Assembly: GCA_003576915.1 (NCBI GenBank)
Contig: QEVF01000003.1
Location: 49,737 to 113,736 of the forward strand
From: Planctomycetota bacterium
Lineage (GTDB): Bacteria; Planctomycetota; UBA8742; UBA2392
DNA length: 64,000 nt
Reading direction: 5' to 3'
Shown here: one piece after another, positions 35,243 through 43,365 of the stretch
Position numbering within the stretch: position 1 is the first letter of the stretch
Layout: the number at the start of each line of letters is the position of its first letter
Program-made: the position numbers and the translations under genes
Notes under the pieces: generated by a model
Seen by the model: the letters and a program-made list of their open reading frames with translations, nothing else
The model's database searches: none
What the model was told of the DNA's origin: nothing

Positions 35243-35704
35243 TTACTCGTCTTCATCGCCGGGCCCAGAAGCGGCCTTCAAGGCGGCTTTGCGGCGCTCA
35301 AGAAAAGAGTGAAGAATGACCTGCGCCGCCACCTCGTGCACTTTCTCCCTGCGGCGCGAGGGCTTCATGTTGGCGGCGATCAGTTTGCCTTCCGCTTCCC
35401 AGCTCGACAGCCGCTCATCAACCAGCTCGACGGCCCGCGGCGACGCCTGGCGCAACTGTTCGGCAAACTCCCGCGTCAGCACGGCAGCCCGGCCTTCGCT
35501 GCCATTCATGTTCAGGGGCAGGCCTACCACATAGCCCACGACGTCTTCTTCGCCGGCGATCTCAAGCAGGCTGGCAAGCAGTTTGTCGCGCGGCTTGGCA
35601 TCGAGGGTGACAAAGGGGTGGGCGAACATGCCCAGTTCGTCGCAGATGGCGACGCCCACGTGCTTGCTGCCGAAGTCAATTCCCAGCCAGCGACCGATGT
35701 TCAT
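35243..35704 (-). CDS. ruvX: Putative Holliday junction resolvase RuvX (YqgF)
   Basis: RNase H-fold protein, linked to pre-16S rRNA processing and possibly junction resolution. 153 residues. It begins MNIGRWLGIDFGSKHVGVAICDE, with the catalytic Asp in GIDFGSKHVG; VVGLPLNMNG and VDERLSSWEAE are the other motifs. A TAGAAT box (35711-35716) lies 6 nt upstream of the ATG and no Shine-Dalgarno is seen. topA follows. Confidence 0.93.
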   Translation of the reverse strand: MNIGRWLGIDFGSKHVGVAICDELGMFAHPFVTLDAKPRDKLLASLLEIAGEEDVVGYVVGLPLNMNGSEGRAAVLTREFAEQLRQASPRAVELVDERLSSWEAEGKLIAANMKPSRRREKVHEVAAQVILHSFLERRKAALKAASGPGDEDE

Positions 35705-35710
35705 GGCGGC

Positions 35711-35716
35711 ATTCTA
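35711..35716 (-). promoter_or_regulatory. -10 box of ruvX (leaderless type)
   Basis: TAGAAT on the minus strand, five of six consensus positions, six nucleotides before the ruvX ATG. A start site at the A of the ATG is expected. The -35 region is poorly defined. Confidence 0.4.
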
Positions 35717-35729
35717 ACGGGCCGCAAAG

Positions 35730-35811
35730 ACTTGAGAGATGGTGAGTTTGAGAGATCGAGAGATGGCAGAAGCTCAATCTCTCCAACGCTCAGACTCTCG
35801 AACTCTCAGCC
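35730..35811. repeat. GAGAGAT/ATCTCTC short-repeat spacer
   Basis: The spacer between the guanylyltransferase gene and ruvX has three GAGAGAT copies within about 40 nt, followed by the reverse-complement motifs ATCTCTC, CTCTCG and CTCTCAG. The sequence can fold back on itself in several registers. Purine-rich on the plus strand. Function unknown. Confidence 0.45.
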
Positions 35812-35813
35812 GT

Positions 35814-36845
35814 TCATGCGTCGCCGGCGAGCCGCGCGATTTGCTTCACGCCCTGACCCGCGCCCTTTTTCAGTACCAGCACGCGCTTACCGCTGACCAC
35901 GACCAGAAGGTCCGAATCGCCGACGATGCCTACCAGCTCGCCGCTCTCGGCCACCACATTGTTGCGCGACCCGCCCACACTCAAAGCCGCGCGCGGCGGC
36001 TTGCCTGCCATCTCCAGGCGCGCCAGCAGGGCATCCCAGGTGCCGATGTCGTCAAAGTCAGCGGCCAGTGCAATGGCACGCAGCGCCTTGCAGCGTTCAA
36101 GCAGGCCAAAGTCAAGGCTGATGGGCTCCAGTTGCTCGTATGCGGCGGGGTCCATCATGCCGTCGCCCACGGGGCGCAGACGCGACGAATGGCTGGGCAG
36201 GTGACGCGCCAGCTCCCGGTCAAAGGCGCGGATATCAAAGAGGAAGCAGCCTGCGTTCCAGAGGTAGCGCCGATTTTCCAGGAGCCTGCGCGCCGCTTCT
36301 TCGCCCGGTTTCTCGCGAAAGCTGAGGACGGTTCTGAGCCCCGGCGCCACTTCTTCGCCGGCCTCAATGTAGCCAAAACCGCCCTCGGGGCGCGTGGGAG
36401 TGACGGCAAACAGGTGGATGAATTCCTCAAAATCGTTACGGGCGCGCGCGGCCGCGATGCCCTGATGAAGGGCCTGGTGCGGCTCCAGAAGCTGATCGGA
36501 GGGCAGCACGAGCAGGTGAGCGCTGGGATCCCGCCGGCCGATTTCGCGTACTCCCAAAGCGATTGCGGCCGCCGTGTCGCGCCTTGCCGGCTCCACCAGC
36601 AGGCTGGCGGCCGGCAACTCGGGCAGGGTCTGCGCGATGCGCCGCGCCTGTGCCGCCCCTGTCACGATGAAGATACGGTCGGCATCGGTGCAGGCCAGGG
36701 CGCGCAGGTACGCCAGTTGAAGCAGCGAGCGCTCGCCGTCGGGCTTGAACAGGTACTTCGGGTGCTCGTCGCCGCATAGCGGCCAGAAGCGCGACGAGGC
36801 GCCGCCGGCAAGGATGAGTGCGTAAAGGTCAGCCATGGCGGCCAT
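35814..36845 (-). CDS. Mannose-1-phosphate guanylyltransferase-like nucleotidyltransferase
   Basis: Makes GDP-mannose from GTP and mannose-1-phosphate for surface polysaccharides, if the assignment is right. 343 residues. N-terminal nucleotide-binding loop LILAGGASSRFWPLCGDEHPKYL is the ManC/pyrophosphorylase signature. Other matches are VEPARRDTAAAIALG, LPSDQLL and PEGGFGYIEAG, plus WNAGCFLF and FDDIGTWDALL. No C-terminal isomerase domain, so it is the monofunctional type. The start may be the ATG at 36845 or the one at 36836 (MADLYALIL). Confidence 0.88.
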   Translation of the reverse strand: MAAMADLYALILAGGASSRFWPLCGDEHPKYLFKPDGERSLLQLAYLRALACTDADRIFIVTGAAQARRIAQTLPELPAASLLVEPARRDTAAAIALGVREIGRRDPSAHLLVLPSDQLLEPHQALHQGIAAARARNDFEEFIHLFAVTPTRPEGGFGYIEAGEEVAPGLRTVLSFREKPGEEAARRLLENRRYLWNAGCFLFDIRAFDRELARHLPSHSSRLRPVGDGMMDPAAYEQLEPISLDFGLLERCKALRAIALAADFDDIGTWDALLARLEMAGKPPRAALSVGGSRNNVVAESGELVGIVGDSDLLVVVSGKRVLVLKKGAGQGVKQIARLAGDA

Positions 36846-36925
36846 GCGACAGGAGACATTCAGCGTGCGAAGTTCCCCACCACTCTACTTCCTGGTCCGG
36901 TCCTGCACTCCGGATTCCGCTCTTT

Positions 36926-38008
36926 TCACAGGGCCAGCAGCGCGGCTACAACCGCTTCGCCCATTTCGCGCGTACTGACCGTTTTCTCGCCTTTGGCTGC
37001 GATGTCGGGTGTGCGCAGGCCCTTGCCGAGGGCCTTGGCGACTGCTTCGTCGATGGCGTTGCCGATGTCCGGGCGCCTGGCGGCGTGTGTAAACATCAGT
37101 GCCGCGCTGAGGATCATGGCCAGCGGGTTGGCTTTGCCGGTACCCACGAGATCGGGCGCGCTGCCGTGCACGGGCTCGAACAATAGCGTGCCGTTGCCGA
37201 GGCTGGCGCTGGGCAACATGCCTAAACTGCCCGTGAGTTGCGCGCCAATGTCGCTAAGAATGTCGCCAAACAGGTTGCCCGCCACGAGCACGTCGAACTG
37301 CTTGGGGTTGGCCACAAGCTGCATGGCGCAATTATCGACGTACATGTGCTTGAGTTCGACATCTTTGTAGTCACGGTCGTGCAGCGCCTGCATGGTTTCT
37401 TTCCAGAGCTGCATCACTTCCAGGGCGTTGGCTTTGTCGGCGCTGAGCACCTTCTTGCGGCGCAACTTCGCGGCCTCAAATGCTGCCTTGCCCACGCGCT
37501 CGACCTCCCAGGCGTGGTAGACCATCGTGTTAAATCCGTAGCGGCCCTTGGCGTCCTCGGCGTAGCCCTTGGGCTCGCCGAAGTAGATGCCGCCGGCCAG
37601 TTCGCGCACCACGAGAATGTCCACGCCTTCGATCAGCTCGCGCTTGAGCGGGCTGGCGTTGAGCAGTGCCGGCACGGGCTTGATGGGACGCAGGTTGGCA
37701 AAGAGATCGAACTCTTTCCTCAGGACAAGCTTGGCGCGCTCGGGGCGCTTGGCCGGCGGCGCGTTATCCCAGCGCGGATCGCCAAAGGGGCCGCACAGTA
37801 TGGCGTCGCTGTTCTTGCAGAGTTTGAAAGTGGCTTCGGGCAGGGGCTCCATGCCCTTGTCCACGGCGGCGGCCGCCGCCAGCGCGCTTTCGGTGTGAAT
37901 GGCGAAACTGAATTTCCTGGCCGCGGCGCGGCAGACGTCGAGGGCGGCCTGGGTGATTTCCGGGCCGATGCCGTCGCCGGGCAGCACGGCGATTCTGAAG
38001 TCAGTCAT
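36926..38008 (-). CDS. leuB: 3-isopropylmalate dehydrogenase
   Basis: NAD-dependent oxidative decarboxylation in leucine synthesis. 360 residues from the ATG at 38008 (MTDFRIAVLPGDGIGPEI). Motifs: ELAGGIYFGEPKG, DNCAMQLVANPKQFDVLVAGNLFGDILSD and GSLGMLPSASLG with HGSAPDLVGTGKANP. The glutamate-glycine-rich ELAGGIYFG loop favours isopropylmalate over isocitrate or tartrate. No other leu genes are adjacent. A promoter precedes it and a GGAG Shine-Dalgarno is present. Confidence 0.93.
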   Translation of the reverse strand: MTDFRIAVLPGDGIGPEITQAALDVCRAAARKFSFAIHTESALAAAAAVDKGMEPLPEATFKLCKNSDAILCGPFGDPRWDNAPPAKRPERAKLVLRKEFDLFANLRPIKPVPALLNASPLKRELIEGVDILVVRELAGGIYFGEPKGYAEDAKGRYGFNTMVYHAWEVERVGKAAFEAAKLRRKKVLSADKANALEVMQLWKETMQALHDRDYKDVELKHMYVDNCAMQLVANPKQFDVLVAGNLFGDILSDIGAQLTGSLGMLPSASLGNGTLLFEPVHGSAPDLVGTGKANPLAMILSAALMFTHAARRPDIGNAIDEAVAKALGKGLRTPDIAAKGEKTVSTREMGEAVVAALLAL

Positions 38009-38027
38009 GCAGGTCTCCGAAGCGTTG

Positions 38028-38056
38028 AATCTAGCCAAAGTTGCGTGCCCGGGCAA
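38028..38056 (-). promoter_or_regulatory. leuB promoter
   Basis: On the minus strand: -35 TTGCCC (38056-38051), 17-nt spacer, -10 TAGATT (38033-38028) preceded by GC. The expected leader is about 13 nt and contains GGAG. No leucine-rich attenuator peptide is possible in so short a leader. Confidence 0.5.
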
Positions 38057-38135
38057 TCTTGGCCGCGCGCGAGGGAAGGCCCGATTTGCGGGGGTCGGAA
38101 GCCGTCGGCGCGAAGAAAGCGTCGTCCTTGTTCGT

Positions 38136-38141
38136 TAGAAT
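38136..38141 (+). promoter_or_regulatory. -10 box of the M48 protease gene
   Basis: TAGAAT on the plus strand, nine nucleotides before the ATG at 38151. No Shine-Dalgarno lies in the gap, consistent with a leaderless or near-leaderless mRNA. The -35 region is weak. Confidence 0.35.
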
Positions 38142-38150
38142 GGGCAAGGC

Positions 38151-39938
38151 ATGTTCAACATACTCGGCATCCTGATGGCTTTGCTGATCACCGAGCTCTC
38201 GCGGGGCCACGGCATGGTCGTGGGCTGGGAGTCGGCACTGGGGGCCCTTGCGGGTATCAGCCTGGTGCTGGCCGTGGGGCTGCCGCTGGCGCCCGTGGTG
38301 CGTTCGAGGCTGGCCCTGGCCCATGATCTTGATCGCGCGCTGCGCGATTCAGACCTGCCGGACGTGGATGCACGCCGCGGCGCGCTCTCGGCCGAGGTAG
38401 ACCGGTTTCTGCAGCGCGTGGGCCTGCTGCGGCGCTTCTACGACCTTTTCGTCATGGCGGTGTTTGCCGCCATCTGCTTTGTCGCAGGCTGGGCCGACTT
38501 CGTCTCCGACTTCCTGGGCGTGCCGGCGGGGCTGGAGGTGCTGCCGGACATCGCCCCTTACCTTGCCCTGCTGGTCGCGGCCTGGTTCAACCACTGGCGC
38601 GCCGAGCGGGCGATTCGCCCGGGCTGGTCTTTTGGGTCTTTCCTTGGCGTCAACCTTCGCGGCAACCTCATGCTGCTTGCGCCCGTCGTCATGGTCAGCA
38701 CGGCGGTGTTCGCTCTGCGGGCGGCCTCGCCGCAGTTTGACGACGCCATGGACGCATTTGCGTTTCTCCAAAGCGCGGTGCAGATGGTGATGATGGTTGG
38801 AGTGGTGGTGTTTGTGCCGGCCGTGGTCCGGTTCATTCTGCCGTCGCAGCGGTTGCCGGAGGGCGCCCTGCGCAGCCGGCTGCTGGCTTTTGCCAGGGCG
38901 CGCCGTGTTGGCATTCGGGAGATTTACGTCTGGCAGACCCGCACGAGGCACATCGCCACGGCCTTTGTGATCGGGCTGGTGGCGCCCTTGCGCTATGTGT
39001 TTCTGACCGATGCGCTGATCAGTCGCCTCGATGAAGACGAGATTGAGGCGGTGTTCGCCCACGAGCTGGGGCATGCCCACTACCATCACCTCTGGTGGTT
39101 GCTGGCCTTCCTTTACACCGTCACGATTGTGCTGCTGGGCGCTGCCACCACGATGGGCACCTTGCCGCAGTGGCTCAGCGAGCGTGGATTCTCGGAGAGC
39201 GCCCTGGATGCCTCACGATTCCTGCCCCTGGTCATCGCCCTGGCCTATGGCTACGTGGCCTTCGGATACGTCAGCCGGCGCTTTGAGCGCCAGGCGGACT
39301 TCTACGCCATTGAGCACACCCGCCCCGAATTGCTGGCCCGCGTCTTCCTCAAGCTGGGGGCCGCCAGCGGGCACAGCCTGTCCAAGTCGGGGTGGCGCCA
39401 CTTTTCGCTCGAGCAGCGCATCCGTGAAATCGCACTGGTGTCGGCCCGGCCTGAGGCGCGTCGGGGTTTCACCCGCGAACTGGTGCTGGGCATGACGGCT
39501 TCGGCCCTGATCACTCTGGCCGCCCTCGTGGCGCTGCGGCCAGCTCTCGTGGCGGATTTCACCGAGGGCCGCCTGAACTATTCCTTTGCGCAGTTCGAGC
39601 GCGAGCGAGTGGAACGCAAAGGCGGCGAAGGCCTGACACTGTGGCGCGAAAGGGTGTTGGCCAACGCCGAGAAGGTCAAGCAGCTCGATGAAACGCGGGC
39701 TCTGGTGGCGCGCCTTTACACGGCAGTGACTGACACGCTGTCAGACCGGGAGAGCCCGGAGTTTGAGGCGCTGGCGCGGGATGTAGCGGCGCTGCGCGAC
39801 CAGTCTCAATCCCTCGAAGAGCGCGAGCGCTACGAGCAGTTTCTGGAAGACATTGAGGCCAGCCGGCGCGCCGCGGAGCGCGCCAAGGCCAAGGGCACAC
39901 GCTGGTCAGCGGAGTACCGCGAGGAAATCGGGCGCTAG
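38151..39938 (+). CDS. M48-family membrane metalloprotease
   Basis: 595 residues. Several hydrophobic segments in the N-terminal 300 residues (near 3-16, 30-50, 98-115, 136-146, 172-190, 208-230) precede the catalytic motif HELGH at 304-308; the third zinc ligand is probably Glu379 in RRFERQAD. Two more membrane segments flank the site (315-333, 356-373). The C-terminal ~110 residues are a charged, helical tail. The architecture is that of Ste24/HtpX-type peptidases involved in membrane-protein quality control. Substrate unknown. Confidence 0.82.
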   Translation: MFNILGILMALLITELSRGHGMVVGWESALGALAGISLVLAVGLPLAPVVRSRLALAHDLDRALRDSDLPDVDARRGALSAEVDRFLQRVGLLRRFYDLFVMAVFAAICFVAGWADFVSDFLGVPAGLEVLPDIAPYLALLVAAWFNHWRAERAIRPGWSFGSFLGVNLRGNLMLLAPVVMVSTAVFALRAASPQFDDAMDAFAFLQSAVQMVMMVGVVVFVPAVVRFILPSQRLPEGALRSRLLAFARARRVGIREIYVWQTRTRHIATAFVIGLVAPLRYVFLTDALISRLDEDEIEAVFAHELGHAHYHHLWWLLAFLYTVTIVLLGAATTMGTLPQWLSERGFSESALDASRFLPLVIALAYGYVAFGYVSRRFERQADFYAIEHTRPELLARVFLKLGAASGHSLSKSGWRHFSLEQRIREIALVSARPEARRGFTRELVLGMTASALITLAALVALRPALVADFTEGRLNYSFAQFERERVERKGGEGLTLWRERVLANAEKVKQLDETRALVARLYTAVTDTLSDRESPEFEALARDVAALRDQSQSLEERERYEQFLEDIEASRRAAERAKAKGTRWSAEYREEIGR

Positions 39939-39970
39939 GCCCCTGTCTGCGGACAGAGAAAGGGGCGGCC
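39938..39970 (+). terminator. Hairpin between convergent M48 and crotonase genes
   Basis: GGCCCCT pairs with AGGGGC-GGCC (one bulge) around an inner TGTC-TGCG-GACA stem, starting in the stop codon of the M48 gene. On the plus strand TTTTCTT follows about 12 nt later. Possibly bidirectional. Confidence 0.4.
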
Positions 39971-40005
39971 TGGTCCGCGCCTTTTCTTCGAATCCCGCCG
40001 CGAGG

Positions 40006-40815
40006 CTACTCGCCGACAAACCTGGGGGCCCGCTTCTCGAGGAAGGCGTTGAGGCCCTCGCGCATATCCTTGGTGCTGGAGATCAGGCCAAAGAGATCCG
40101 CCTCCAGAGACAGGCCCTGGCCCAGGCTGGTTTCCAGGCCGCGGTTGAGCGCCTGGATGCAGAACTGAACGGCGATCGGGCCGCACTTGGCGATTTCGGC
40201 GATGGAGGCCTTGGCCGTCGCGAGCAGCTCTTCAACCTTTGTGACACGGTTGACGATGCCGCTGGCCAGGGCGGCGCTGGCGTCAATACGAGCGCCGGTG
40301 CACATCATCTCCAGGGCTTTGCCGCGGCCAATCAGCCGCGCCAGCCGCTGGGTGCCTCCATAGCCGGGAATGATGCCGAGCGTGGCCTCCGTCAGGCCCA
40401 TGGTCGCGTTGTCGCTGGCGTAGCGCCAATGGCAGGCCAGGGCGAGTTCGAAGCCGCCGCCGAAGCAGAAGCCGTTGATGGCGGCGATGACGGGCTTGGG
40501 GCACTTCTCGATGCCGTTGAGCACGCGCTGCCCGAGTTTGCTCTTCTCAACGCCGGTGATCACGCTCTGCTTGGCCAGTTCGCCGATGTCGGCGCCGCTG
40601 ATGAAGGAGTGTTTGGGCGGCTTGCCGGGAGTCTGGGGCAGGGGGCCGCCGGTGATGATGATGCCGCGCACGGCTTTGTTTTCGGCCAGTTCCTTCACGC
40701 CTTGTCCGATCTCGGTCACGGTGGCGTCGTTGAGCGCGTTGAACTTGTCGGGGCGTGCCACGAAAAGCACGCCGGCGGGGCCGTCGATCTCGATCTTGAT
40801 GTTCGCGTAGGTCAT
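40006..40815 (-). CDS. Enoyl-CoA hydratase/isomerase family protein (crotonase)
   Basis: 269 residues from the ATG at 40815 (MTYANIKIEIDG). Crotonase fold: oxyanion-hole segments SFISGADIGEL and GFCFGGGFELALACHWRYA; the second catalytic region is GLTEATLGIIPGYGGTQRL, retaining the glutamate usual for hydratases. The substrate cannot be told from sequence, and no acyl-CoA dehydrogenase or thiolase is adjacent. It has its own strong promoter and converges with the M48 gene. Confidence 0.88.
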   Translation of the reverse strand: MTYANIKIEIDGPAGVLFVARPDKFNALNDATVTEIGQGVKELAENKAVRGIIITGGPLPQTPGKPPKHSFISGADIGELAKQSVITGVEKSKLGQRVLNGIEKCPKPVIAAINGFCFGGGFELALACHWRYASDNATMGLTEATLGIIPGYGGTQRLARLIGRGKALEMMCTGARIDASAALASGIVNRVTKVEELLATAKASIAEIAKCGPIAVQFCIQALNRGLETSLGQGLSLEADLFGLISSTKDMREGLNAFLEKRAPRFVGE

Positions 40816-40880
40816 GGGCTTGATCCAAAGGGGGCGGTCACAGGCCGCCCGGCGGGGCATGGGCCGGCGCGGCGGGGCGG

Positions 40881-40909
40881 AATCTAGCCTTTGCCGCGCC
40901 GCCTGCCAA
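40881..40909 (-). promoter_or_regulatory. Crotonase-gene promoter
   Basis: On the minus strand: -35 TTGGCA (40909-40904, five of six), 17-nt spacer, -10 TAGATT (40886-40881) preceded by GC. The leader is about 60 nt. Confidence 0.5.
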
Positions 40910-40933
40910 CACTCTTTCAGAGGCGAGGGAGGC

Positions 40934-42292
40934 TCAAGCGGCCGAAGCCGGAGGCTGCTGGGCCTGGGGCAGTTCCCGGACTTTCACGCAGCTGTCCACA
41001 AGGTTCTGTTTTCCGCGCACGACGTCAGCGGTGACCACAAAGCGCCGCGGTTCCTTGATGCCGGGCAGCTCGAACTGAGCGTCGAGCATGAACTTCTCGA
41101 CAATGCCGCGCAGCCCGCGCGCTCCCGTGCCCCGCTTGATGGCCTGGTCGGCGATCTCATTGAGGGCCTCGGGCTGGAATTCAAGCTCGTGGTTGTGCAT
41201 GCGGAACAGCTTGCGGAACTGCTTGGTGATCGCGTTCTTGGGGTGCGTCAGCACGTGAATCAAGGTGGCGCGGTCGAGCTCGTCCAGGGTCGAGATGACG
41301 GGCAGGCGGCCGATGAACTCGGGGATCATGCCGAACTTCACGAGATCCTCGGGTTCGAGCAGGTGGCGCAGGCGGTTGCGCTCATGTACATCGGCTTCCT
41401 CGCGCCCGGTGCGGATGGCGGCCGCCGTGACGGTCGCGGTTGCCTCGCTGTCACGCCTGCTCTGGATGCGCATGGAGGTGGTGCCGAGCCGGGCGCGGAT
41501 GAACTCTTCAATACCCACGAAGGTGCCGCCGCAGATAAAGAGGACGTTCGTGGTGTCGAAGTGGATGTAGCTCTGTTCGGGGTGCTTGCGGCCGCCCTGG
41601 GGGGGCACGTTGGCGGTGGTGCCCTCCATCATCTTGAGCAGGCTTTCCTGCACGCCCTGGCCGGAGACATCGCGTGTAATGGAAACGTTCTGGCTGGTCG
41701 AGTGGATCTTGTCGATCTCGTCAATGAAAATGATGCCCATCTGCGCCTTCTTGAGGTCGAACTCCGCAGCCTGCAGCAGCTTCAACAGCAGGTTCTCGAC
41801 GTCCTCGCCCACGTAGCCGGCCTCGGTCAAGGTCGTAGCGTCGCCGATGGCAAAGGGCACGTGAAGGAGATCAGCCAGGGTCTTGGCCAGCAGCGTCTTG
41901 CCCGAGCCGGTGGGTCCCACGAGCAGGATGTTGGACTTCTCGATCTCGACGCCGTCTTCGTCCTTGGAGGCCTGCAGCAGCCGCTTGTAGTGATTATGCA
42001 CAGCCACGCACAGCACGCGCTTGGCCTTTTCCTGTCCCACGATGTGCTGGTCCAGCGCGGCTTTGAGCTGGGCGGGGGAAGGCAGGGTTTCCACGGTGAT
42101 CTCGCCCAGAGGCTTGGCGTCCTGGTTCTTCTCCTGTTGGAGGATGGCGTTGCAGAGCGCGATGCACTCGTTGCAGATGTAGATGCCGGGCGGGCCCTGG
42201 ATCAGGCTGTCCACCTGGCGGCGGGACTTGGCGCAGAAGCTGCAGCGCTCGAGAGGCTTCTGTGACTGGGTGGAATCGGTGTTGCGTGCCAT
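40934..42292 (-). CDS. clpX: ClpX ATP-dependent unfoldase
   Basis: AAA+ hexamer that feeds proteins to ClpP. 452 residues from the ATG at 42292 ([10 protein letters not shown]). N-terminal zinc-binding domain CSFC ... CNEC, Walker A GPTGSGKT, pore loop [11 protein letters not shown], Walker [11 protein letters not shown], sensor regions [12 protein letters not shown] and [13 protein letters not shown] longer-than-usual insert (about 280-312) precedes [10 protein letters not shown]. clpP is 107 nt upstream and tig beyond it, the common tig-clpP-clpX order. A TATGAT -10-like box lies at 42339-42344. Confidence 0.97.
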   Translation of the reverse strand: MARNTDSTQSQKPLERCSFCAKSRRQVDSLIQGPPGIYICNECIALCNAILQQEKNQDAKPLGEITVETLPSPAQLKAALDQHIVGQEKAKRVLCVAVHNHYKRLLQASKDEDGVEIEKSNILLVGPTGSGKTLLAKTLADLLHVPFAIGDATTLTEAGYVGEDVENLLLKLLQAAEFDLKKAQMGIIFIDEIDKIHSTSQNVSITRDVSGQGVQESLLKMMEGTTANVPPQGGRKHPEQSYIHFDTTNVLFICGGTFVGIEEFIRARLGTTSMRIQSRRDSEATATVTAAAIRTGREEADVHERNRLRHLLEPEDLVKFGMIPEFIGRLPVISTLDELDRATLIHVLTHPKNAITKQFRKLFRMHNHELEFQPEALNEIADQAIKRGTGARGLRGIVEKFMLDAQFELPGIKEPRRFVVTADVVRGKQNLVDSCVKVRELPQAQQPPASAA

Positions 42293-42399
42293 GCAGGATC
42301 CCGGAAAAGACGCAAGGCGGGAGGTGCCCCGCCCTGCCATCATAGACTGTCCGGCGTCAAAGTCATGCCCTGCCGCACCTGGGCCGGGCCGGGTCCGGG

Positions 42400-43035
42400 T
42401 CAGTTGGATGACGAGGCCGGTGCGGCCTTCTGTGTGGGCTCGATGACGTCGTCAATGAGGCCGTACTCCCTGGCCTCGGCGCTGGACAGGAAGTAGTCGC
42501 GATCCGTGTCCTTCTCGACCGTCTTGAGAGATTTGCCGGTTTCCCGCGCGAGAATGTCGTTGAGGATGCGCTTGAGGCGCAGGATTTCCTTGGTCTGGAT
42601 GCCGATGTCCATGGCCGTGCCGCCCGCGCCGCCCCATGGCTGGTGAATCATGATGCGCGAGTTGGGCAGCGCGTGGCGCTTGCCCTTGGTCCCGGCGGAA
42701 AGCAGCACTGCACCCATGGAGGCAGCCTGGCCGATGCAGACCGTGGAGATGTCGCACTGCACGTACTTCATGGTGTCGTAGATGGCCAGCCCGGCGTTGA
42801 CGTCGCCTCCGGGGCTGTTGATGAACATCTGGATGTCCTGGTTCTTGGCCTCCTTCTGGAGGAACAGCAGCTGGGCCACCACGGCGTTGGCCATCATGTC
42901 GTGGATCACACCCTGGATGAACACGATGCGGTCTTCCAGCAGGCGCGAATAAATATCGTAGGAGCGTTCGCCGCGGCTGGTCTTCTCGATCACGAAGGGC
43001 AGCGGATATCCGGCGGAGACGGGTTCAGCAGTCAT
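42400..43035 (-). CDS. clpP: ClpP serine protease subunit
   Basis: Proteolytic barrel partner of ClpX. 211 residues. Catalytic triad Ser106 (GQAASMGA), His131 (MIHQPWGG) and Asp180 (DTDRDYF); spacings 25 and 49 match Escherichia coli ClpP. It carries a GAGG Shine-Dalgarno just before the ATG. It lies between tig and clpX. Confidence 0.98.
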   Translation of the reverse strand: MTAEPVSAGYPLPFVIEKTSRGERSYDIYSRLLEDRIVFIQGVIHDMMANAVVAQLLFLQKEAKNQDIQMFINSPGGDVNAGLAIYDTMKYVQCDISTVCIGQAASMGAVLLSAGTKGKRHALPNSRIMIHQPWGGAGGTAMDIGIQTKEILRLKRILNDILARETGKSLKTVEKDTDRDYFLSSAEAREYGLIDDVIEPTQKAAPASSSN

Positions 43036-43364
43036 GGAAACCTCGGTTCAATTCATTTGTTCGGCGTGATGGCCCGCGCCGATTTGCGGAGGTATCAGAA
43101 ATGCAGTGCCATCGGAAGCAGTTCTGAATCCCGGCAACTGATACCTGCTACCGGGGTCTCTAACGCCGCCGCGCGACGGGTCATTCCACGAAGGCCGCCC
43201 CGCCGCACCCATCCGGTCGTTGAAAAAGTGGCATCCGGCCACTCTTTCAATACGGTCGGGCCAAAGTGCATCTGGCCCGACCTGCATTTCAAGCGGCGTC
43301 TCAGCCGCCTGAAACGAGCAAGCCATCGAAGGCTTGCGTGAGCAGGCCGCATTTCAACGGCCTG
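43036..43364. other. 329-nt tig-clpP spacer
   Basis: No gene was found. The tig-proximal half holds five consecutive hairpins (43220-43365). The clpP-proximal half has an 8-bp inverted repeat GGTATCAG/CTGATACC (43091-43098 and 43138-43145) with a 39-nt loop. Confidence 0.6.
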
Positions 43365-43365
43365 C
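43220..43365. repeat. Array of five consecutive stem-loops
   Basis: Stems: TTGAAAnAGTGGC/GCCACTnTTTCAA (43220-43250, one mismatch); GGTCGGGCCA/TGGCCCGACC (43254-43282, perfect 10 bp); TTTCAAGCGGC/GCCGCCTGAAA (43287-43314, one G-T pair); GCAAGCC/GGCTTGC (43318-43337); GCAGGCC/GGCCTGC (43342-43365, touching the tig stop codon). The hairpins are spaced by 3-5 nt and share TTTCAA-type arms. Confidence 0.75.
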
